Positions 1 to 10,800 of a DNA stretch of 64,000 nt are shown piece after piece. The notes beneath the pieces were generated by a model that saw only the letters and a list, made by a program, of their open reading frames with translations, searched no databases and was not told the DNA's origin. The translations under genes were made by a program, and so were the position numbers. How positions within the stretch are numbered: the first letter of the stretch is position 1; every line of letters begins with the position of its first letter. Where the stretch lies: the NCBI GenBank assembly GCA_900291925.1, contig UWYS01000004.1, positions 620,001 through 684,000 on the forward strand, given 5' to 3'. This stretch comes from Thecaphora thlaspeos. Taxonomy: Eukaryota > Basidiomycota > Ustilaginomycetes > Urocystidales > Glomosporiaceae.

Positions 1-90
1 CGCTGCGCGTGTGGAGGAGCCAGCACAAGCGCAGGCCACAATCCACGACACCCTTCCCTTCTCGCCACCGTCCTCCACCCCTCGCCCACC

Positions 91-1794
91 ATGGACCAAC
101 AGGCATTCCGACAAATCATATCCACACCCCGTCTGGGCTCCGGCTCGGCCCCGACCAACCGCGCCTTTGGTCTCACCAACAAACGATCCCGCCTCACTGC
201 CGCCGCTGCCTCTTCCTCCTCGTCGACCGGCGGCACCACACCCTCGGACCTCAGGCCACGCAAAGTCGATCCAGAAAAGGCAAAGCATCCCTTTAAGCCC
301 CGTGTCAACCCAGTCACCGGTGAAGCCTACGTAGACAGAGCCACCGCCCGTCGACAAGGGGCCGAGACCGAGTTTGCCGATGTCGAAAAGCTCCTCGCCC
401 AGTTCGAGGCTAGAGCTGCCCAGCTCGAGACGGACGAGGAGAGGCAGGCGCTCAGGGAGCAGTTCAAGTATCTGGGCGGAGACGAAAAGCACACCGTCCT
501 TGTCAAGGGACTCGACTTTGCCCTACTGGCACAGAACAAGGCTAGGTTGGAGGCCGAGGGAGTTCAGACGGGCGATCAAGATCTCGAAAAGGCTTTCGAG
601 AGCGGCAAGAACGTCGACCCAAACATCCTCGCTCAGAAGGAGTCTGAAGGGTCTAACGAACAGGGATCGAAACGATCGAGGGAGACTATCATCGAATCGC
701 TTAAAAAGAGAAGGATCGGCCAGTCGACCAGCTCGTCATCCTCGTCGGCCGCCGCCCTCAGCACCAAATTCAAACCGATAGGATTCAGGCCCATCGGCGC
801 AGGCTCCTCTGCTTCGTCAACGACAACAACGGACGATCCAGACGTCAAGTACCTCAACGGAAAAAGGATGCGCAAGAAGAAGAAGAAGGACGACAGCAGC
901 CAGCCGCCTGCCGCCGAGACGAGCTCTGGATCAAAGGTGATGCCTCCGCCGCCGTCGCCGATGGATCTTCCATCGTCCAACATGGTCAATTCAAACGCCG
1001 CCAGGGCCGTCAGAGCTGTACCCTCGGATGCAGCCAGCGCCGCTCTTCCGTCAGCGGCCGCAAATACGGAGCCAGAAGCATCAACAGCAACAGCAGCAAC
1101 CACAAAGCGCGACGCTCCGTCGCCCGTCCGTACAGTCAAGGCCTTAGAGACATCTACCGACAAATATCCGCTCTCCCCATCGAAGGACGCCACATCCAGC
1201 GAATCTCTAGTCGAGGCCCAACACACCGCCAAGCACGACGTAGAGGACGACGACGACGATGACGTCGACATTTTTGCCGACGCCGGCGGCTGGACTGGCT
1301 TGCCAGATAACGACAACGACAGCGACGACGACGACGACGCCGCCAAGCCCTCCATTCCTGTTTCTGTCCCCACACTTCCACCTTCTACGACACCAGGTCA
1401 AAAACGAGATTGGTTCTCCACCTCGACCGCCACCACCACCACCGACACTCCAGACGACACAACACCATCTTCCTCATCGCTCCCTCATCCACTCTCCATC
1501 GCACGACCTCACCATTCCCCTACATCTCCTACCTCCTCCACCCCCTCCTCGGAAACCGAAGAAGAGAAAAGGCCAAAGAGACTGGAAGGATTCAGCGATT
1601 CAACGCTTTCGTCTGATCTCACCAGGGCTCTATTACAGAGAGAGGTGGAAAGGGACGAAAAGAGGAAACTTAGAGAGGAAGGTTGGAAGAAAAAGAGAAA
1701 ACTCAAGACTAAGAAATTGGTGGATGGTCAAGAGCAGGAAGAGGAGCAGCAGCAGCAGCAGCAGCAGCAGGGACGGAAGAAGAGACAGGAATGA
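91..1794 (+). CDS. RED/IK-family spliceosomal protein
   Basis: Single-exon frame of 567 residues starting at the first ATG. Residues about 57-155 carry the RED N-terminal region: a lysine/proline-rich segment (KHPFKPRVNP), then a helical part with FADVEKLLAQFEARAAQLE and the conserved core HTVLVKGLDFALLAQNK. This is the hallmark of RED/IK (SMU-2) proteins, which join the spliceosome B complex with SMU1. The rest is low complexity: serine runs, a basic patch (KRMRKKKKKD, nuclear-type), aspartate runs near residues 385-420 and a C-terminal glutamine run before a basic tail. Animal RED proteins carry an RED-dipeptide repeat that I do not see here, so only the N-terminal domain supports the call. 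It converges on the copper-fist gene 291 bases downstream. Family assignment is firm; no yeast-style symbol applies. Confidence 0.87.
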   Translation: MDQQAFRQIISTPRLGSGSAPTNRAFGLTNKRSRLTAAAASSSSSTGGTTPSDLRPRKVDPEKAKHPFKPRVNPVTGEAYVDRATARRQGAETEFADVEKLLAQFEARAAQLETDEERQALREQFKYLGGDEKHTVLVKGLDFALLAQNKARLEAEGVQTGDQDLEKAFESGKNVDPNILAQKESEGSNEQGSKRSRETIIESLKKRRIGQSTSSSSSSAAALSTKFKPIGFRPIGAGSSASSTTTTDDPDVKYLNGKRMRKKKKKDDSSQPPAAETSSGSKVMPPPPSPMDLPSSNMVNSNAARAVRAVPSDAASAALPSAAANTEPEASTATAATTKRDAPSPVRTVKALETSTDKYPLSPSKDATSSESLVEAQHTAKHDVEDDDDDDVDIFADAGGWTGLPDNDNDSDDDDDAAKPSIPVSVPTLPPSTTPGQKRDWFSTSTATTTTDTPDDTTPSSSSLPHPLSIARPHHSPTSPTSSTPSSETEEEKRPKRLEGFSDSTLSSDLTRALLQREVERDEKRKLREEGWKKKRKLKTKKLVDGQEQEEEQQQQQQQQGRKKRQE

Positions 1795-2085
1795 TCAAGG
1801 TTGTCTTGTAGAGACAGGATCGAGAGGACGTTTTAAGCACGGAGGTAGAGAGGATGCGGGGGACGGAGATTGAAGCTGGCACGTCCTCTTCAAGATGACG
1901 GTCCAAAATAGCCCTCCTCGACGTCCAGCCGACTCGTCCCGTATCGCTACGTAATGCCAATCCACACATCTCCTGCTCTCTGACCTCATCAGAACCTCAC
2001 GTGAGAATTCACATATTATCGAAACCCGAGCAATAACCGGAAACCAAGGAGACAGACGGAAGCCACGCACCGACGACGACGGGAA

Positions 2086-3657
2086 TCACCGAGATCCCGG
2101 GACAGAAGCAGAAAGGATCCCCACACCTTTTGACCTGACGACTTCGAGGCAGGATGTACATCCCGGATGGACTAGCACGAGTTCCGCGCGGATTTCGTCT
2201 TTCTCCTTCCCGGCCGAGGAGAGGAGACCACCATGCAGTGTCGTCCCGTCTCCAGGCAGGCTGGTTTCGGTGTTGACTGGGAGTGGAGCGACCGAAAGAA
2301 GGTTTGCGGACGGTGTAGGGTTGCAACTGCTGTCATCCGGCTGGCTATGCTGCCGCCGTTTCTCCTGCTCAATCCACTGGTCGATCGCGCCGATCCCGCT
2401 CGGTTTCGAAAGGCTAAGGTCGCACGCCATGCAGCTGTTGCAGTCTGTCGTGCCATCTCGAGCCGCGGTCGATGATAGAGTGCTGGCGGCACTGAAAGGG
2501 TCGGATACAGTCCGCGTCCCATCGCCATCACCAGCTTGAGGCTGCTGCTGCTCGTGATCCTTGCCGAGACAGCTGGGACACTGGCACGTGTCGCCGCAGC
2601 CGCACTTTGGCGGGACAAAGTCGGACGTCATGTCCACGGCTCGAAGGAGGAGTTCAATGCTCGGTGCGTTCGGTGAGCGCGAGGAAGACGAAGAGAGAGA
2701 GGCTGGGCGGCAGCCTGGCGTCCGGGGCGACACGGGTGAAAAAGCGCGCGAGGCCGACGAAGCTGAGGCGGCCGGATTCTTCGTTGCGCCACTGCTGCAG
2801 CAGCCACCGCCGCCGGCGTCTTTTTGTGTCTTCGGACAGGTGTCGGGCGAAGGTCCGTCGAACGCACAGCACTCCGACTCAGTGCAGCAGGCCGGCCGGC
2901 CCTTGCGATCATCGTCGAGCGGCGGCATATCGCCTGCCTCGGGGTCGGACGAGCGTCGACGCCCCTGTGAAGAGCCTCCACAGCAGGTGCAGTGGCCGCT
3001 GGTGGAGCAGCGGCACGGGTTCATCAGGTTGGAGAGCGAGAGCGAGTTGCTAGAGCGCGGCGAGCGCGACGGCATCTCGAGCGGCCTGAAGGGGAGCTCG
3101 GCGTGGTTCGGCAGCTGGGCGCTCCACTCGCCATGCAGGTCGGCCATCACCATCGAGGGTATTGTCGGCCAGCCGACGGCAGAGCTGTCCAGGCTCGAGG
3201 TTCGAGAGAGTGGCGGAAGTCCTTGTGGCGGAGTGCGGTAGCCATCTTCGGCGCTGCTGGAGGAGAAATCCTGGCGGAACTCATGAAGAGACCGCCAGCC
3301 TGTCGACCTTGCGTGCTCGTCGGGCTGATCTTCGACCGCCTTGCGCTTCTGAGCGCGCGGAGGCGAATGCGACAAGGTCTCGGCGGCGGCTGCAGTGGTG
3401 GGGTTGGAGGGTTGCTTGCAGTTGCAGCGGGTGTGGCGTCCGCTCTCCTTGCGCTTCTGCCGGCAGAAGTCGCACTGAGTCGGTGGGCGGCCCTTTGAGC
3501 GGATGAGATAGAGGAGTCCCTTTGATCCGTCCTTGTGGTTGCACGACGAGGTACGATGTCCGCGGATGCAGGCAGCGCAGGCCAGCTTGACGCCCGGCGG
3601 CGGTGGTGCGGCGAGCGATCCGGTGTAGGGTTGTGGCAGAGGGGTTGACGCGGTCAT
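2086..3657 (-). CDS. Copper-fist DNA-binding transcription factor
   Basis: Single-exon frame of 523 residues. Residues about 23-80 form a copper fist: GVKLACAACIRGHRTSSCNH supplies the Cys/Cys/Cys/His zinc ligands, followed by the minor-groove motif RSKGRPPTQC and a Cys-rich end (CDFCRQKRK...CNC). This domain defines Ace1/Amt1/Mac1/Cuf1 factors, which sense copper and control copper, and sometimes iron, transport genes. Downstream cysteine clusters, CRCSTSGHCTCCG near residue 214 and CGCGDTCQCPSC near residue 351, resemble the regulatory copper-binding motifs of Mac1/Cuf1. Further Cys pairs lie near the C-terminus. Copper fists usually begin at residue 1-2; here about 22 residues precede it, with no later ATG that would fit better. 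Whether it activates or represses, and its metal, cannot be read from the sequence. Transcribed away from CLF1 across a 1.5 kb shared upstream region. Confidence 0.9.
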   Translation of the reverse strand: MTASTPLPQPYTGSLAAPPPPGVKLACAACIRGHRTSSCNHKDGSKGLLYLIRSKGRPPTQCDFCRQKRKESGRHTRCNCKQPSNPTTAAAAETLSHSPPRAQKRKAVEDQPDEHARSTGWRSLHEFRQDFSSSSAEDGYRTPPQGLPPLSRTSSLDSSAVGWPTIPSMVMADLHGEWSAQLPNHAELPFRPLEMPSRSPRSSNSLSLSNLMNPCRCSTSGHCTCCGGSSQGRRRSSDPEAGDMPPLDDDRKGRPACCTESECCAFDGPSPDTCPKTQKDAGGGGCCSSGATKNPAASASSASRAFSPVSPRTPGCRPASLSSSSSRSPNAPSIELLLRAVDMTSDFVPPKCGCGDTCQCPSCLGKDHEQQQPQAGDGDGTRTVSDPFSAASTLSSTAARDGTTDCNSCMACDLSLSKPSGIGAIDQWIEQEKRRQHSQPDDSSCNPTPSANLLSVAPLPVNTETSLPGDGTTLHGGLLSSAGKEKDEIRAELVLVHPGCTSCLEVVRSKGVGILSASVPGSR

Positions 3658-5123
3658 CGTGATGGCGAGGAAGGGTGATAGAGGGTCCGACCTTGAGGGT
3701 CACGCTCGAAGGACGTTGCGGGGAAGAGTGACGGAGGTGAAGGAAGTCAGGCCGAGCTGCGGTGCAACGAGCTTAGCGCGCCTGTGGTCGAGCTGGCCAT
3801 TGGGAGGGTGGCGAGCGTGTAGAGGCGGGGTGAGCCGAGCAGGCGCGGAGGTGGGCAGAGGGATGAGGGGGTTGCGCTCGATGGACTGTCGCCGGACTAG
3901 AGGGGACGGGGGAGGGCGAGGCCTTTTCGAGGACACGCACTGCAGGTGGCGAGGGTCCGAGGGTCTGAGGGCTTGAGGGTTGTGAAGAGGGGGTGGGCGT
4001 GGGACAGTGATTAGTCGGAAGCGAAGCCGGCTTCGAGGTGGGCAACGACGGCGACAGTCATCCTATGCCTGTGAAGGGGTGGTCGTGCCGAGGTTTGTGT
4101 GTGCGATACAGAAGAGTAGAGTACTATAAACGGCGAGGGTGACGGCGAGGTTGAGCAAGAGGAGCAAGGAGCGTGGGCCGCGGGCGAAAGAGAGCGCAGC
4201 CAAGCGCGCCCTGAGTGTTCCGTTGACCTGCCCTGTCCCTGCCCTGTCCCTGCCCTGTCCCTGCCCCGACCTGCCCTGCGCTCGTCGCCGCCACTGCAGA
4301 AGCTCCGACTTGGCGTATGTTTCGGCTGCTCGCCGTGGTTTACGCCCGCTTCGCTCTCCCACGCTCGTCGTGATGTGGTGCGGGCGCTTGGTTCCCCTTG
4401 ACACCACCCCGTTTCGCCGTTCAGCCCGGGTGGAAGCACAGTGCCGCCAGCAGCGTGTCTCGTCTGGACGGCTTCCCTTCTGGCTTCCCTCCTGGCTTCC
4501 AAGTGATAGTGTACTCATTAAGCGGCTCAGCTCAGCTGGTGGTAGTGTAGTGAGTGGTCTTAATTTGCTAGGCTAGCCCGCCGAGAGGGCCAATCTAGCG
4601 GCGCTCAAGGCAGCCTGGCCTTCGACCAAGCAAGACCAGCGGCGGAGTCGAGGGTGTGGTATGTGGCTACTCGCCGAGAGGGTCGAGGGCAATAAATTAG
4701 CTGACTCTGATGTTCTATTGCGCGATTTTGGCCCGCTCTTACGTCGACATTAGTCCGACCTACAAACTAGCTGCAGGAGCCGCCGGTCGGGCCGTGACTC
4801 TTCGGCTCCGAAGCTTGGCGGCGAGAGAGTCCACCAGCTGCCTGCTCGCTCCCGCGCCATCGCCGAAAAAGAGGCCGCCCACCACCACTTCTTCCGACCC
4901 TCCATACGAAAACACCATCACATCCACCGGCCGACCGACCGCATCCCAGACCACGTCTCCGTCTCCGTCTCCCCCTTTATCCTTCCTTACGCTCACAAGG
5001 CGAGCGGATACCCAGCTACATCGCACCGCACCGCATCACAACCGCCTTACGCCCCTCGATACCCATCTCCACCTCCCTCCTTGAACCCCCCAGCGTCCAC
5101 CGACAATCTCGGCCCCACCCGCC
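3658..5123. other. Divergent intergenic region (copper-fist gene / CLF1)
   Basis: About 1.47 kb between two divergent starts, so it must hold both promoters. Short ORFs on both strands have no recognisable protein character. It contains the 11-base tandem repeat at 4231-4263. No tRNA or other RNA gene was recognised. Confidence 0.6.
4231..4263 (+). repeat. 11-bp tandem repeat, three copies
   Basis: Three exact head-to-tail copies of CCCTGTCCCTG, flanked by partly matching CCTGCCC sequence on both sides. Lies in the shared upstream region of the copper-fist gene and CLF1. Confidence 0.9.
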
Positions 5124-7529
5124 ATGTCGCGCGACGCACGAGCGCCGCGGATCAAGAACCGCGCCCCGGCTCCCATCCAGATCTCGGCAGAGCAGCTGCT
5201 CCGCGAGGCTCAGGAGCGCCAAGAGGCTCCGCAGCATGTCGTCGAAAAGTCACGCGTCGAAGACTATGAGGAGCTAGAAGAGTACCGCGGCAGGAAACGC
5301 AAGGAGTATGAAGAGGGTATCGGTCGCATGCGCAGCGACATGAACCGATGGATAAAGTACGCTACTTGGGAGGCATCACAGGGCGAGATGGATCGGTGTA
5401 GGAGCATCTACGAGCGCGCCATCGACGTCGACCCGCAGTCGGCCCCGCTCTGGATCCGATACACCGAGCAGGAGCTCAAGGTGCGCAACGTTCAGCACGC
5501 CCGCAACCTCTACGACCGCGCCGTAAGCATCCTCCCGCGTGTTGATCAGCTATGGTACAAGTATGTCCACCTCGAGGAGCTCCTCGGCAACATTGCCGGA
5601 ACGCGCCAGGTCTTTGAGCGGTGGATGAGCTGGGAGCCCGACGAAAAGGCGTGGGGCGCCTACATTGCCATGGAACTGCGCTACAACGAGGCGGAGCGTG
5701 CCAGTGCCGTGTGGGAGCGCGCCGTCACCTGCCACCCGACGCCAAAGCAGTGGATCCGCTGGGCTAAGTTCGAAGAAGACCGGGGCGCGCTCGATAGGGC
5801 TCGCACCGTCTTCCAGATGGCGCTCGACTTCATCGGCGAGGACGAGGGCGCGATGGAAAAGGCCCAGACCGTCTTCACCGCATTCGCCAAGATGGAGACG
5901 CGCCAGAAGGAGTACGAGCGGGCGCGCGTCATCTACAAGTACGCGCTCGAGCGGCTGCCGCGCGCCAAGAGCGAGGGCATCTACGCCTCCTACACGCGCT
6001 TCGAGAAGCAGTTCGGCACCACGGCCAGCGTCGAGGATACTGTGATCGGCAAGCGGCGCATTCAGTACGAGGAGGAGCTCGCCCGGGACGGCGGGACACA
6101 CGACTACGACACCTGGTTCGACTACACTCGGCTCGAGGAGGATGCATACCGCGCGCTCGTCGCGGTGGGCGGCTCAGAGGACCAGCTAGACAAGGCTCAG
6201 GCAAGAGTGCGTGAGCTTTACGAGCGCGCCATTGCTAATGTCCCGCCGTCCGGCGACAAGCGACACTGGCGCCGCTACATCTTCTTCTGGCTCCGCTACG
6301 CCCTGTTCGAGGAGATCGACATTCGCGACTACGACCGGACGCGGGAGGTGTACAAGGCGGCCATTGCCGTCGTCCCGCACCGCTCCTTCACGTTCGCCAA
6401 GCTGTGGATCAACTACGCCCACTTTGAGGTGCGTCGGCTCGACCTACCAGCAGCACGCAAGATCATGGGCGCTGCGATCGGCATGGCACCAAAGGAGCGC
6501 CTGTTCCGCGCCTACGTTGACCTGGAGCTGAGCCTCAAGGAGTTCGACCGGGCGCGCAAGATCTACGAGCGCGCGCTCGAGTGGGACGCGAGCAACAGCC
6601 GGACGTGGGTCAAGTTTGCCGAGCTCGAGCGCAACCTGTTTGACGAGGAGCGGGCGCGTGCGCTGTACGAGCTCGGCGTACGGCAGGCGGACGAGGCAGC
6701 GAGCGGCGGTCTCGATATGCCCGAGGTGGTGTGGAAGGCGTACATCGACTTTGAGTTTGAGGAGAGGGAGTGGCAGCGCGTCGACGCGCTGTACGAACGC
6801 CTGCTCGAGCGCAGCGCCCACGTCAAGGTGTGGATCAGCTATGCGCTCAGCAAGATTGGACAGGCGATCGCGGCAGAGGACCAGGACCAGGACGACGACG
6901 ACGAAGAAGACGACGACGAAGGGGAGGAAGGGAAGGCGGTCGAGAAGCCGGCCAAGGTGCTGACGGAAGAACAGGTCGAACAGAGGAGACAGCGGCGGGA
7001 GGACGCCAAGCACGAGACGAGAAGGATCTTTGAACGCGCCTATGCAGATCTCAAGGCCAAGGGTCTCAAGGAAGGGGTAAGCCTCTACCTCCATCCCTCT
7101 CTCTCGCTCTCCCTTTACCTCCCCCTTCCTTGTCCTCCTCTTCCGGGTCACTAACACCTAAACCTACGATCCCCCCTCTCCCAACAGCGAGTGGTCCTAC
7201 TAGAATCCTGGAAGACGTTCGAAACAAGTCACGGCGACTCGAGCTCGCTCTCTGTCGTGGAGGGCAAGATGCCTCGAGTCGTCAAGAAGCGACGCGAACT
7301 CGACGGCGGCAGCGGAGACATGGAGGAGTACTACGACATGTTCTTCCCCGACGACGAGGAGACAGGCAAGCCTTCGTTCAAGCTGCTACAGATGGCACAT
7401 GCTTGGAGGGCAGCACAGGCGGCCAAAGCGGCACAGCAGGACGCTCAAGGACACGAAGAAGAGGTCGAAAAGGCCGCCGATACCGCTGCGACACCGGACG
7501 AGAGGGAAGAGAAGGACGAGGAGGCGTGA
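5124..7529 (+). CDS. CLF1: Pre-mRNA splicing factor CLF1 (crooked neck-like, HAT repeats)
   Basis: Two exons, 5124-7076 and 7188-7529, give 764 residues. The 111-base intron has GTAAGC, a CTAAC branch-type sequence and CAACAG; reading through it would end in low-complexity sequence, while splicing restores the family C-terminus ([12 protein letters not shown]). The protein is built of HAT (half-a-TPR) repeats from about residue 60 to 600, with the repeating pattern W..YA..E...G...RAR.IYERAL. The N-terminus ([20 protein letters not shown]) is the classic crooked-neck/Clf1 start. Clf1 is a scaffold of the Prp19/NTC complex and is needed for spliceosome assembly and activation in the nucleus. 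An acidic insert ([15 protein letters not shown]) sits near residue 590. Length fits the family (about 690-770). High certainty. Confidence 0.97.
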
Positions 7530-7835
7530 AGGACGGCTGGTCTTGTTATTGCAATCAAAAAGGAAGCTCGGACGACGGTGTTCGTTCGTACGTTCGTTCA
7601 ACCCTTGATCTCCAAAAGGGTCCCGTGTTGCTTATGGCCCGAGCACGAGAGGACGACGCTAGTATATTGGTACAGAGGAAGCGCGAAGGGGGGATATTGA
7701 GGCAACGCTCCGACAGCGACAAAGATGCGGGAGCAAGACCAGACGGAGCGGCAAAGCATGGTCCGTGGAAGGAAGAGGAAGAGCGGGGAGGGGGATGAGG
7801 GTCGTTCGTGATTCGTTTGGACGGCGAGCGGGGTA
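7530..7835. other. Convergent intergenic region (CLF1 / SET1)
   Basis: 306 bases between the stop codons of convergent CLF1 and SET1. It should hold both 3' UTRs; nothing else was recognised. Confidence 0.6.
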
Positions 7836-10800
7836 TCAGAGGAAACGTCGACATCCCGGCGAGTCGCACAGACACGCGATGGCATCTTCGTCGTTGGGCG
7901 AGGCTTGGACTGGAGGTAGAGTCGAAAACAAAGGCGTACGAGCGGGCGAGCGTGATCAGAGGATGTGAAAGGTGAATCGGACGGAGCGGAGATCAGAAAG
8001 AAAGGTACTCACACTTGTAGTCGTACGTCAGCTCGTCACCTGGCTCAATGAGCGTCCTCGCGCTGTTGGGCGGTGGCGACGGCGTGACGGAAGGGGAGAA
8101 GGGGTCAGATCACCGATGACCGGCAGTCATTGGGTAAGCGGGAGCTGGGCTTGCACTCACAAGAGCACGATGCGCTTCTCTCCATTGAGGGTGAGAATCT
8201 TGGCGTTGCAGTTGGGCGTGCAGCAGTGCTGCGGACGGGCGAAAGGGAGAGGGGAAATGAACGGGTGGCGGAGGCTTCCGGTCGTGTCAGTCAAGAAGTC
8301 TAGCCTGCTCGCAACTGGTGCACTCTGTCGCGCTTCGGATGCCACTCACGTTCATTAGCCGCGCGATGTTGCCCTTGTGCGTCGCATCGACGACGAGGTC
8401 GTCGTCGACCCGGAAAAGGTACGTGCTAAAGTTGCCCTGCCTTTCGTACTGCTTCTCCCTCTCATCAGCCACCTGCTGCCTCACCACCTCTCCCACGTAT
8501 TCAATCACCATGTCTCCCGGTAGGATCTTCTCCATCGCGTACAACCCCCAATCGTGGATGGGCGACTTAGCAAACTTGAGCTGCTTTTTGCGCGTCCGTA
8601 GCTGGTTGATCTTGAAGATGTCGGTGTCGCTTGCCGTCTCCTTCTTGTGCTGCTCGATGCCCAGCACGAGGCGTCGCGAGTCGGCGCGGTTGTTTCGTGC
8701 GGACGCTAGCGCATGGACGTTGGGCGCCTCCTTCTCGCTCTTCTTGTTGCGGTCCGGGAGGTGCGCCGCCTTGTCTGCGGCCGGGATCTTGTAGAACCCC
8801 TCTGTCCGAGCCGAGCCGGACTGGTGGGCGCATTGCTGGACCTCTGCCGCTGCCTCTGCCGCCGACACCGCAGCTCCTTCCCCCGCTCTCGCGGCCTGAT
8901 CAAGCTGCAGCTGCAGCTCTGAGTCTGCAGGCCAACCGGCCTCGGTGAGGGGCAGGCCTTCCCTGTGACGTTCCAGCGCTAGTTTGACGTAGTAGAGGTC
9001 TTCTTCATCTTGGGCAAGACCGGCAGAGAAGGGCTCGACGTTTGGCGTCGCCACCCTAGACACCTTCGACGGCTTGCTCTTCTTGACTGCGGCCGATCTG
9101 ATAGCGGCTGGAGAGCTGTCTCGTGTCGTAGTTTCCTCCTCGGCCTCTGCCTCCTCTTCTAGCAGCGCTACCGCCTGCGACTTCTTCTTGCTGCTCTTTT
9201 TCTTTGACGCTTTCGCCTTGGAGGATCTGGGCTCGACACTGACCCGGTCGACATCTGATGGCTCGACCGATGCCAAGACCGATCGGGCAGGCTCGCCCAT
9301 CTCCTCGTCATCCGAAAAGTCGGGCATTCTGCGGTGGGCGGCGAGGCCTACCCTCCGATCCTTTTCTTCGACTTCGATGGACGCCCTTGTCGCCTTGGCG
9401 GATGTGTGTCGCTCGTCAGCCGAAGCTGACTCATCGTCAGAGCCCGCCTCGGGGTCTCTGTGGTTTATCTTAGACTTGCGGTCGCTGTTCGACGGCTTCT
9501 TGACTCTCGCCTCCGCGGTGCTGGCCGATGTCGGCTTCTTCGGGATGTGAAAGTCCAGATCCGACCTCTTGACAGCAGGCGCGACCTTCTCGAAAGACGG
9601 CAGCTTGGCGTCCATCGACGCGGCCATCGTTCCACCAGCCACCCGCTTCTGATTCAACTCGGCCATCAGCTGTCCGCCGGGCCCGGTAGGCTTGATGAAG
9701 TCGGAAACCAGCTGACCGACGATGTGGCTTCTGACGCGGCGGATGAGGTGCTCGGCCAGCTCCTTCTGAATCAGCGCAAAAGTTGCCTCCGCGAGCTCGC
9801 CAGGCATGTACTCCAACTTTTCCGCCTCGACTACGTGCGACCAGCCCTGGCCCACAATGACGCGGCGTCGCCTGAAGAGGTCGGCAGCAGTCGGCGGCTC
9901 CTCGGACGGGGCAAAAGCCTTGGCGGCCAGCGCCTCCTTGCGAATCGACTCGGCGTCCGGGGCCTCCCGGACCGAGACGGTGAGATGGTAGCTGTAGAGC
10001 GCCTTCTTGTCGAGAACCATTCGCGCCCGCGAGGCTGCATCGCCGGACGTAAATCCGACGTAGAATCCGCGTTCGTCGGCAGTGACAACGGCAGGTGCAA
10101 AATCGCTAAAGTGATGGCGAACAGCCGACAGGCCAATGTCCCGGGCGCTCGGGTGTGCGACGTAGACGTATGGGTTGCCGAGCTCGGCCAGGCGCCGCAG
10201 GATCCGTTCGGTCGACTCCTCAACGTCGCCAAGATTATCGTGCCAATCGTCTGCAGACAGCCTCGGCTCGCGAGCACGGTCTGACGAGGTGTCGTGGGAG
10301 GCCCTGCTCGCCGAGTGGCTAAGCGGCCTTCGATCGTAGCTGTCACCGCCGCGGTGATTTCTCCAATCGGTCCCGGGCTCATCTTTCCAGTTGAGTGCCG
10401 ACGATGAAGCCGGCGTTCGGCGCGGCAGCTCCGAAGGCTCTGCACCCCAAGCGGTCCGCTGTAGTGGCGACCCTCTGAAGGGCGAAGATGTCGCAGGCGG
10501 CCGGTTCAGGAGCGATCTCGGCGCACGCGGAGCAACGTTGGCGGGAGGAGGCAGCATCGAGGTCGACGGCAGTGCTGCTTCCGACTGGCCCGAGCCAGTG
10601 TCGCGCGACCGGGCATCGGTGCTGCTGAGTGGTGTGATCTTGCCATTGACGCTGGCAGCAGCGGCCGGCGTTGAAGTCGCAATGCCCTGGGCCGCCAACT
10701 CATTGCGGCGCCTCGCGTCTATCCGCCTTTGCGCCTCTTGCCTGTAGGTCAGCTTATACTTTGTGCGGTTGCGATCCAGTGAGACGGTGATGACCTCGGT

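Noticed and set aside
9460..10284. 274-codon plus-strand ORF opposite SET1
   Set aside because: Antisense shadow of SET1 coding sequence without any domain motif.
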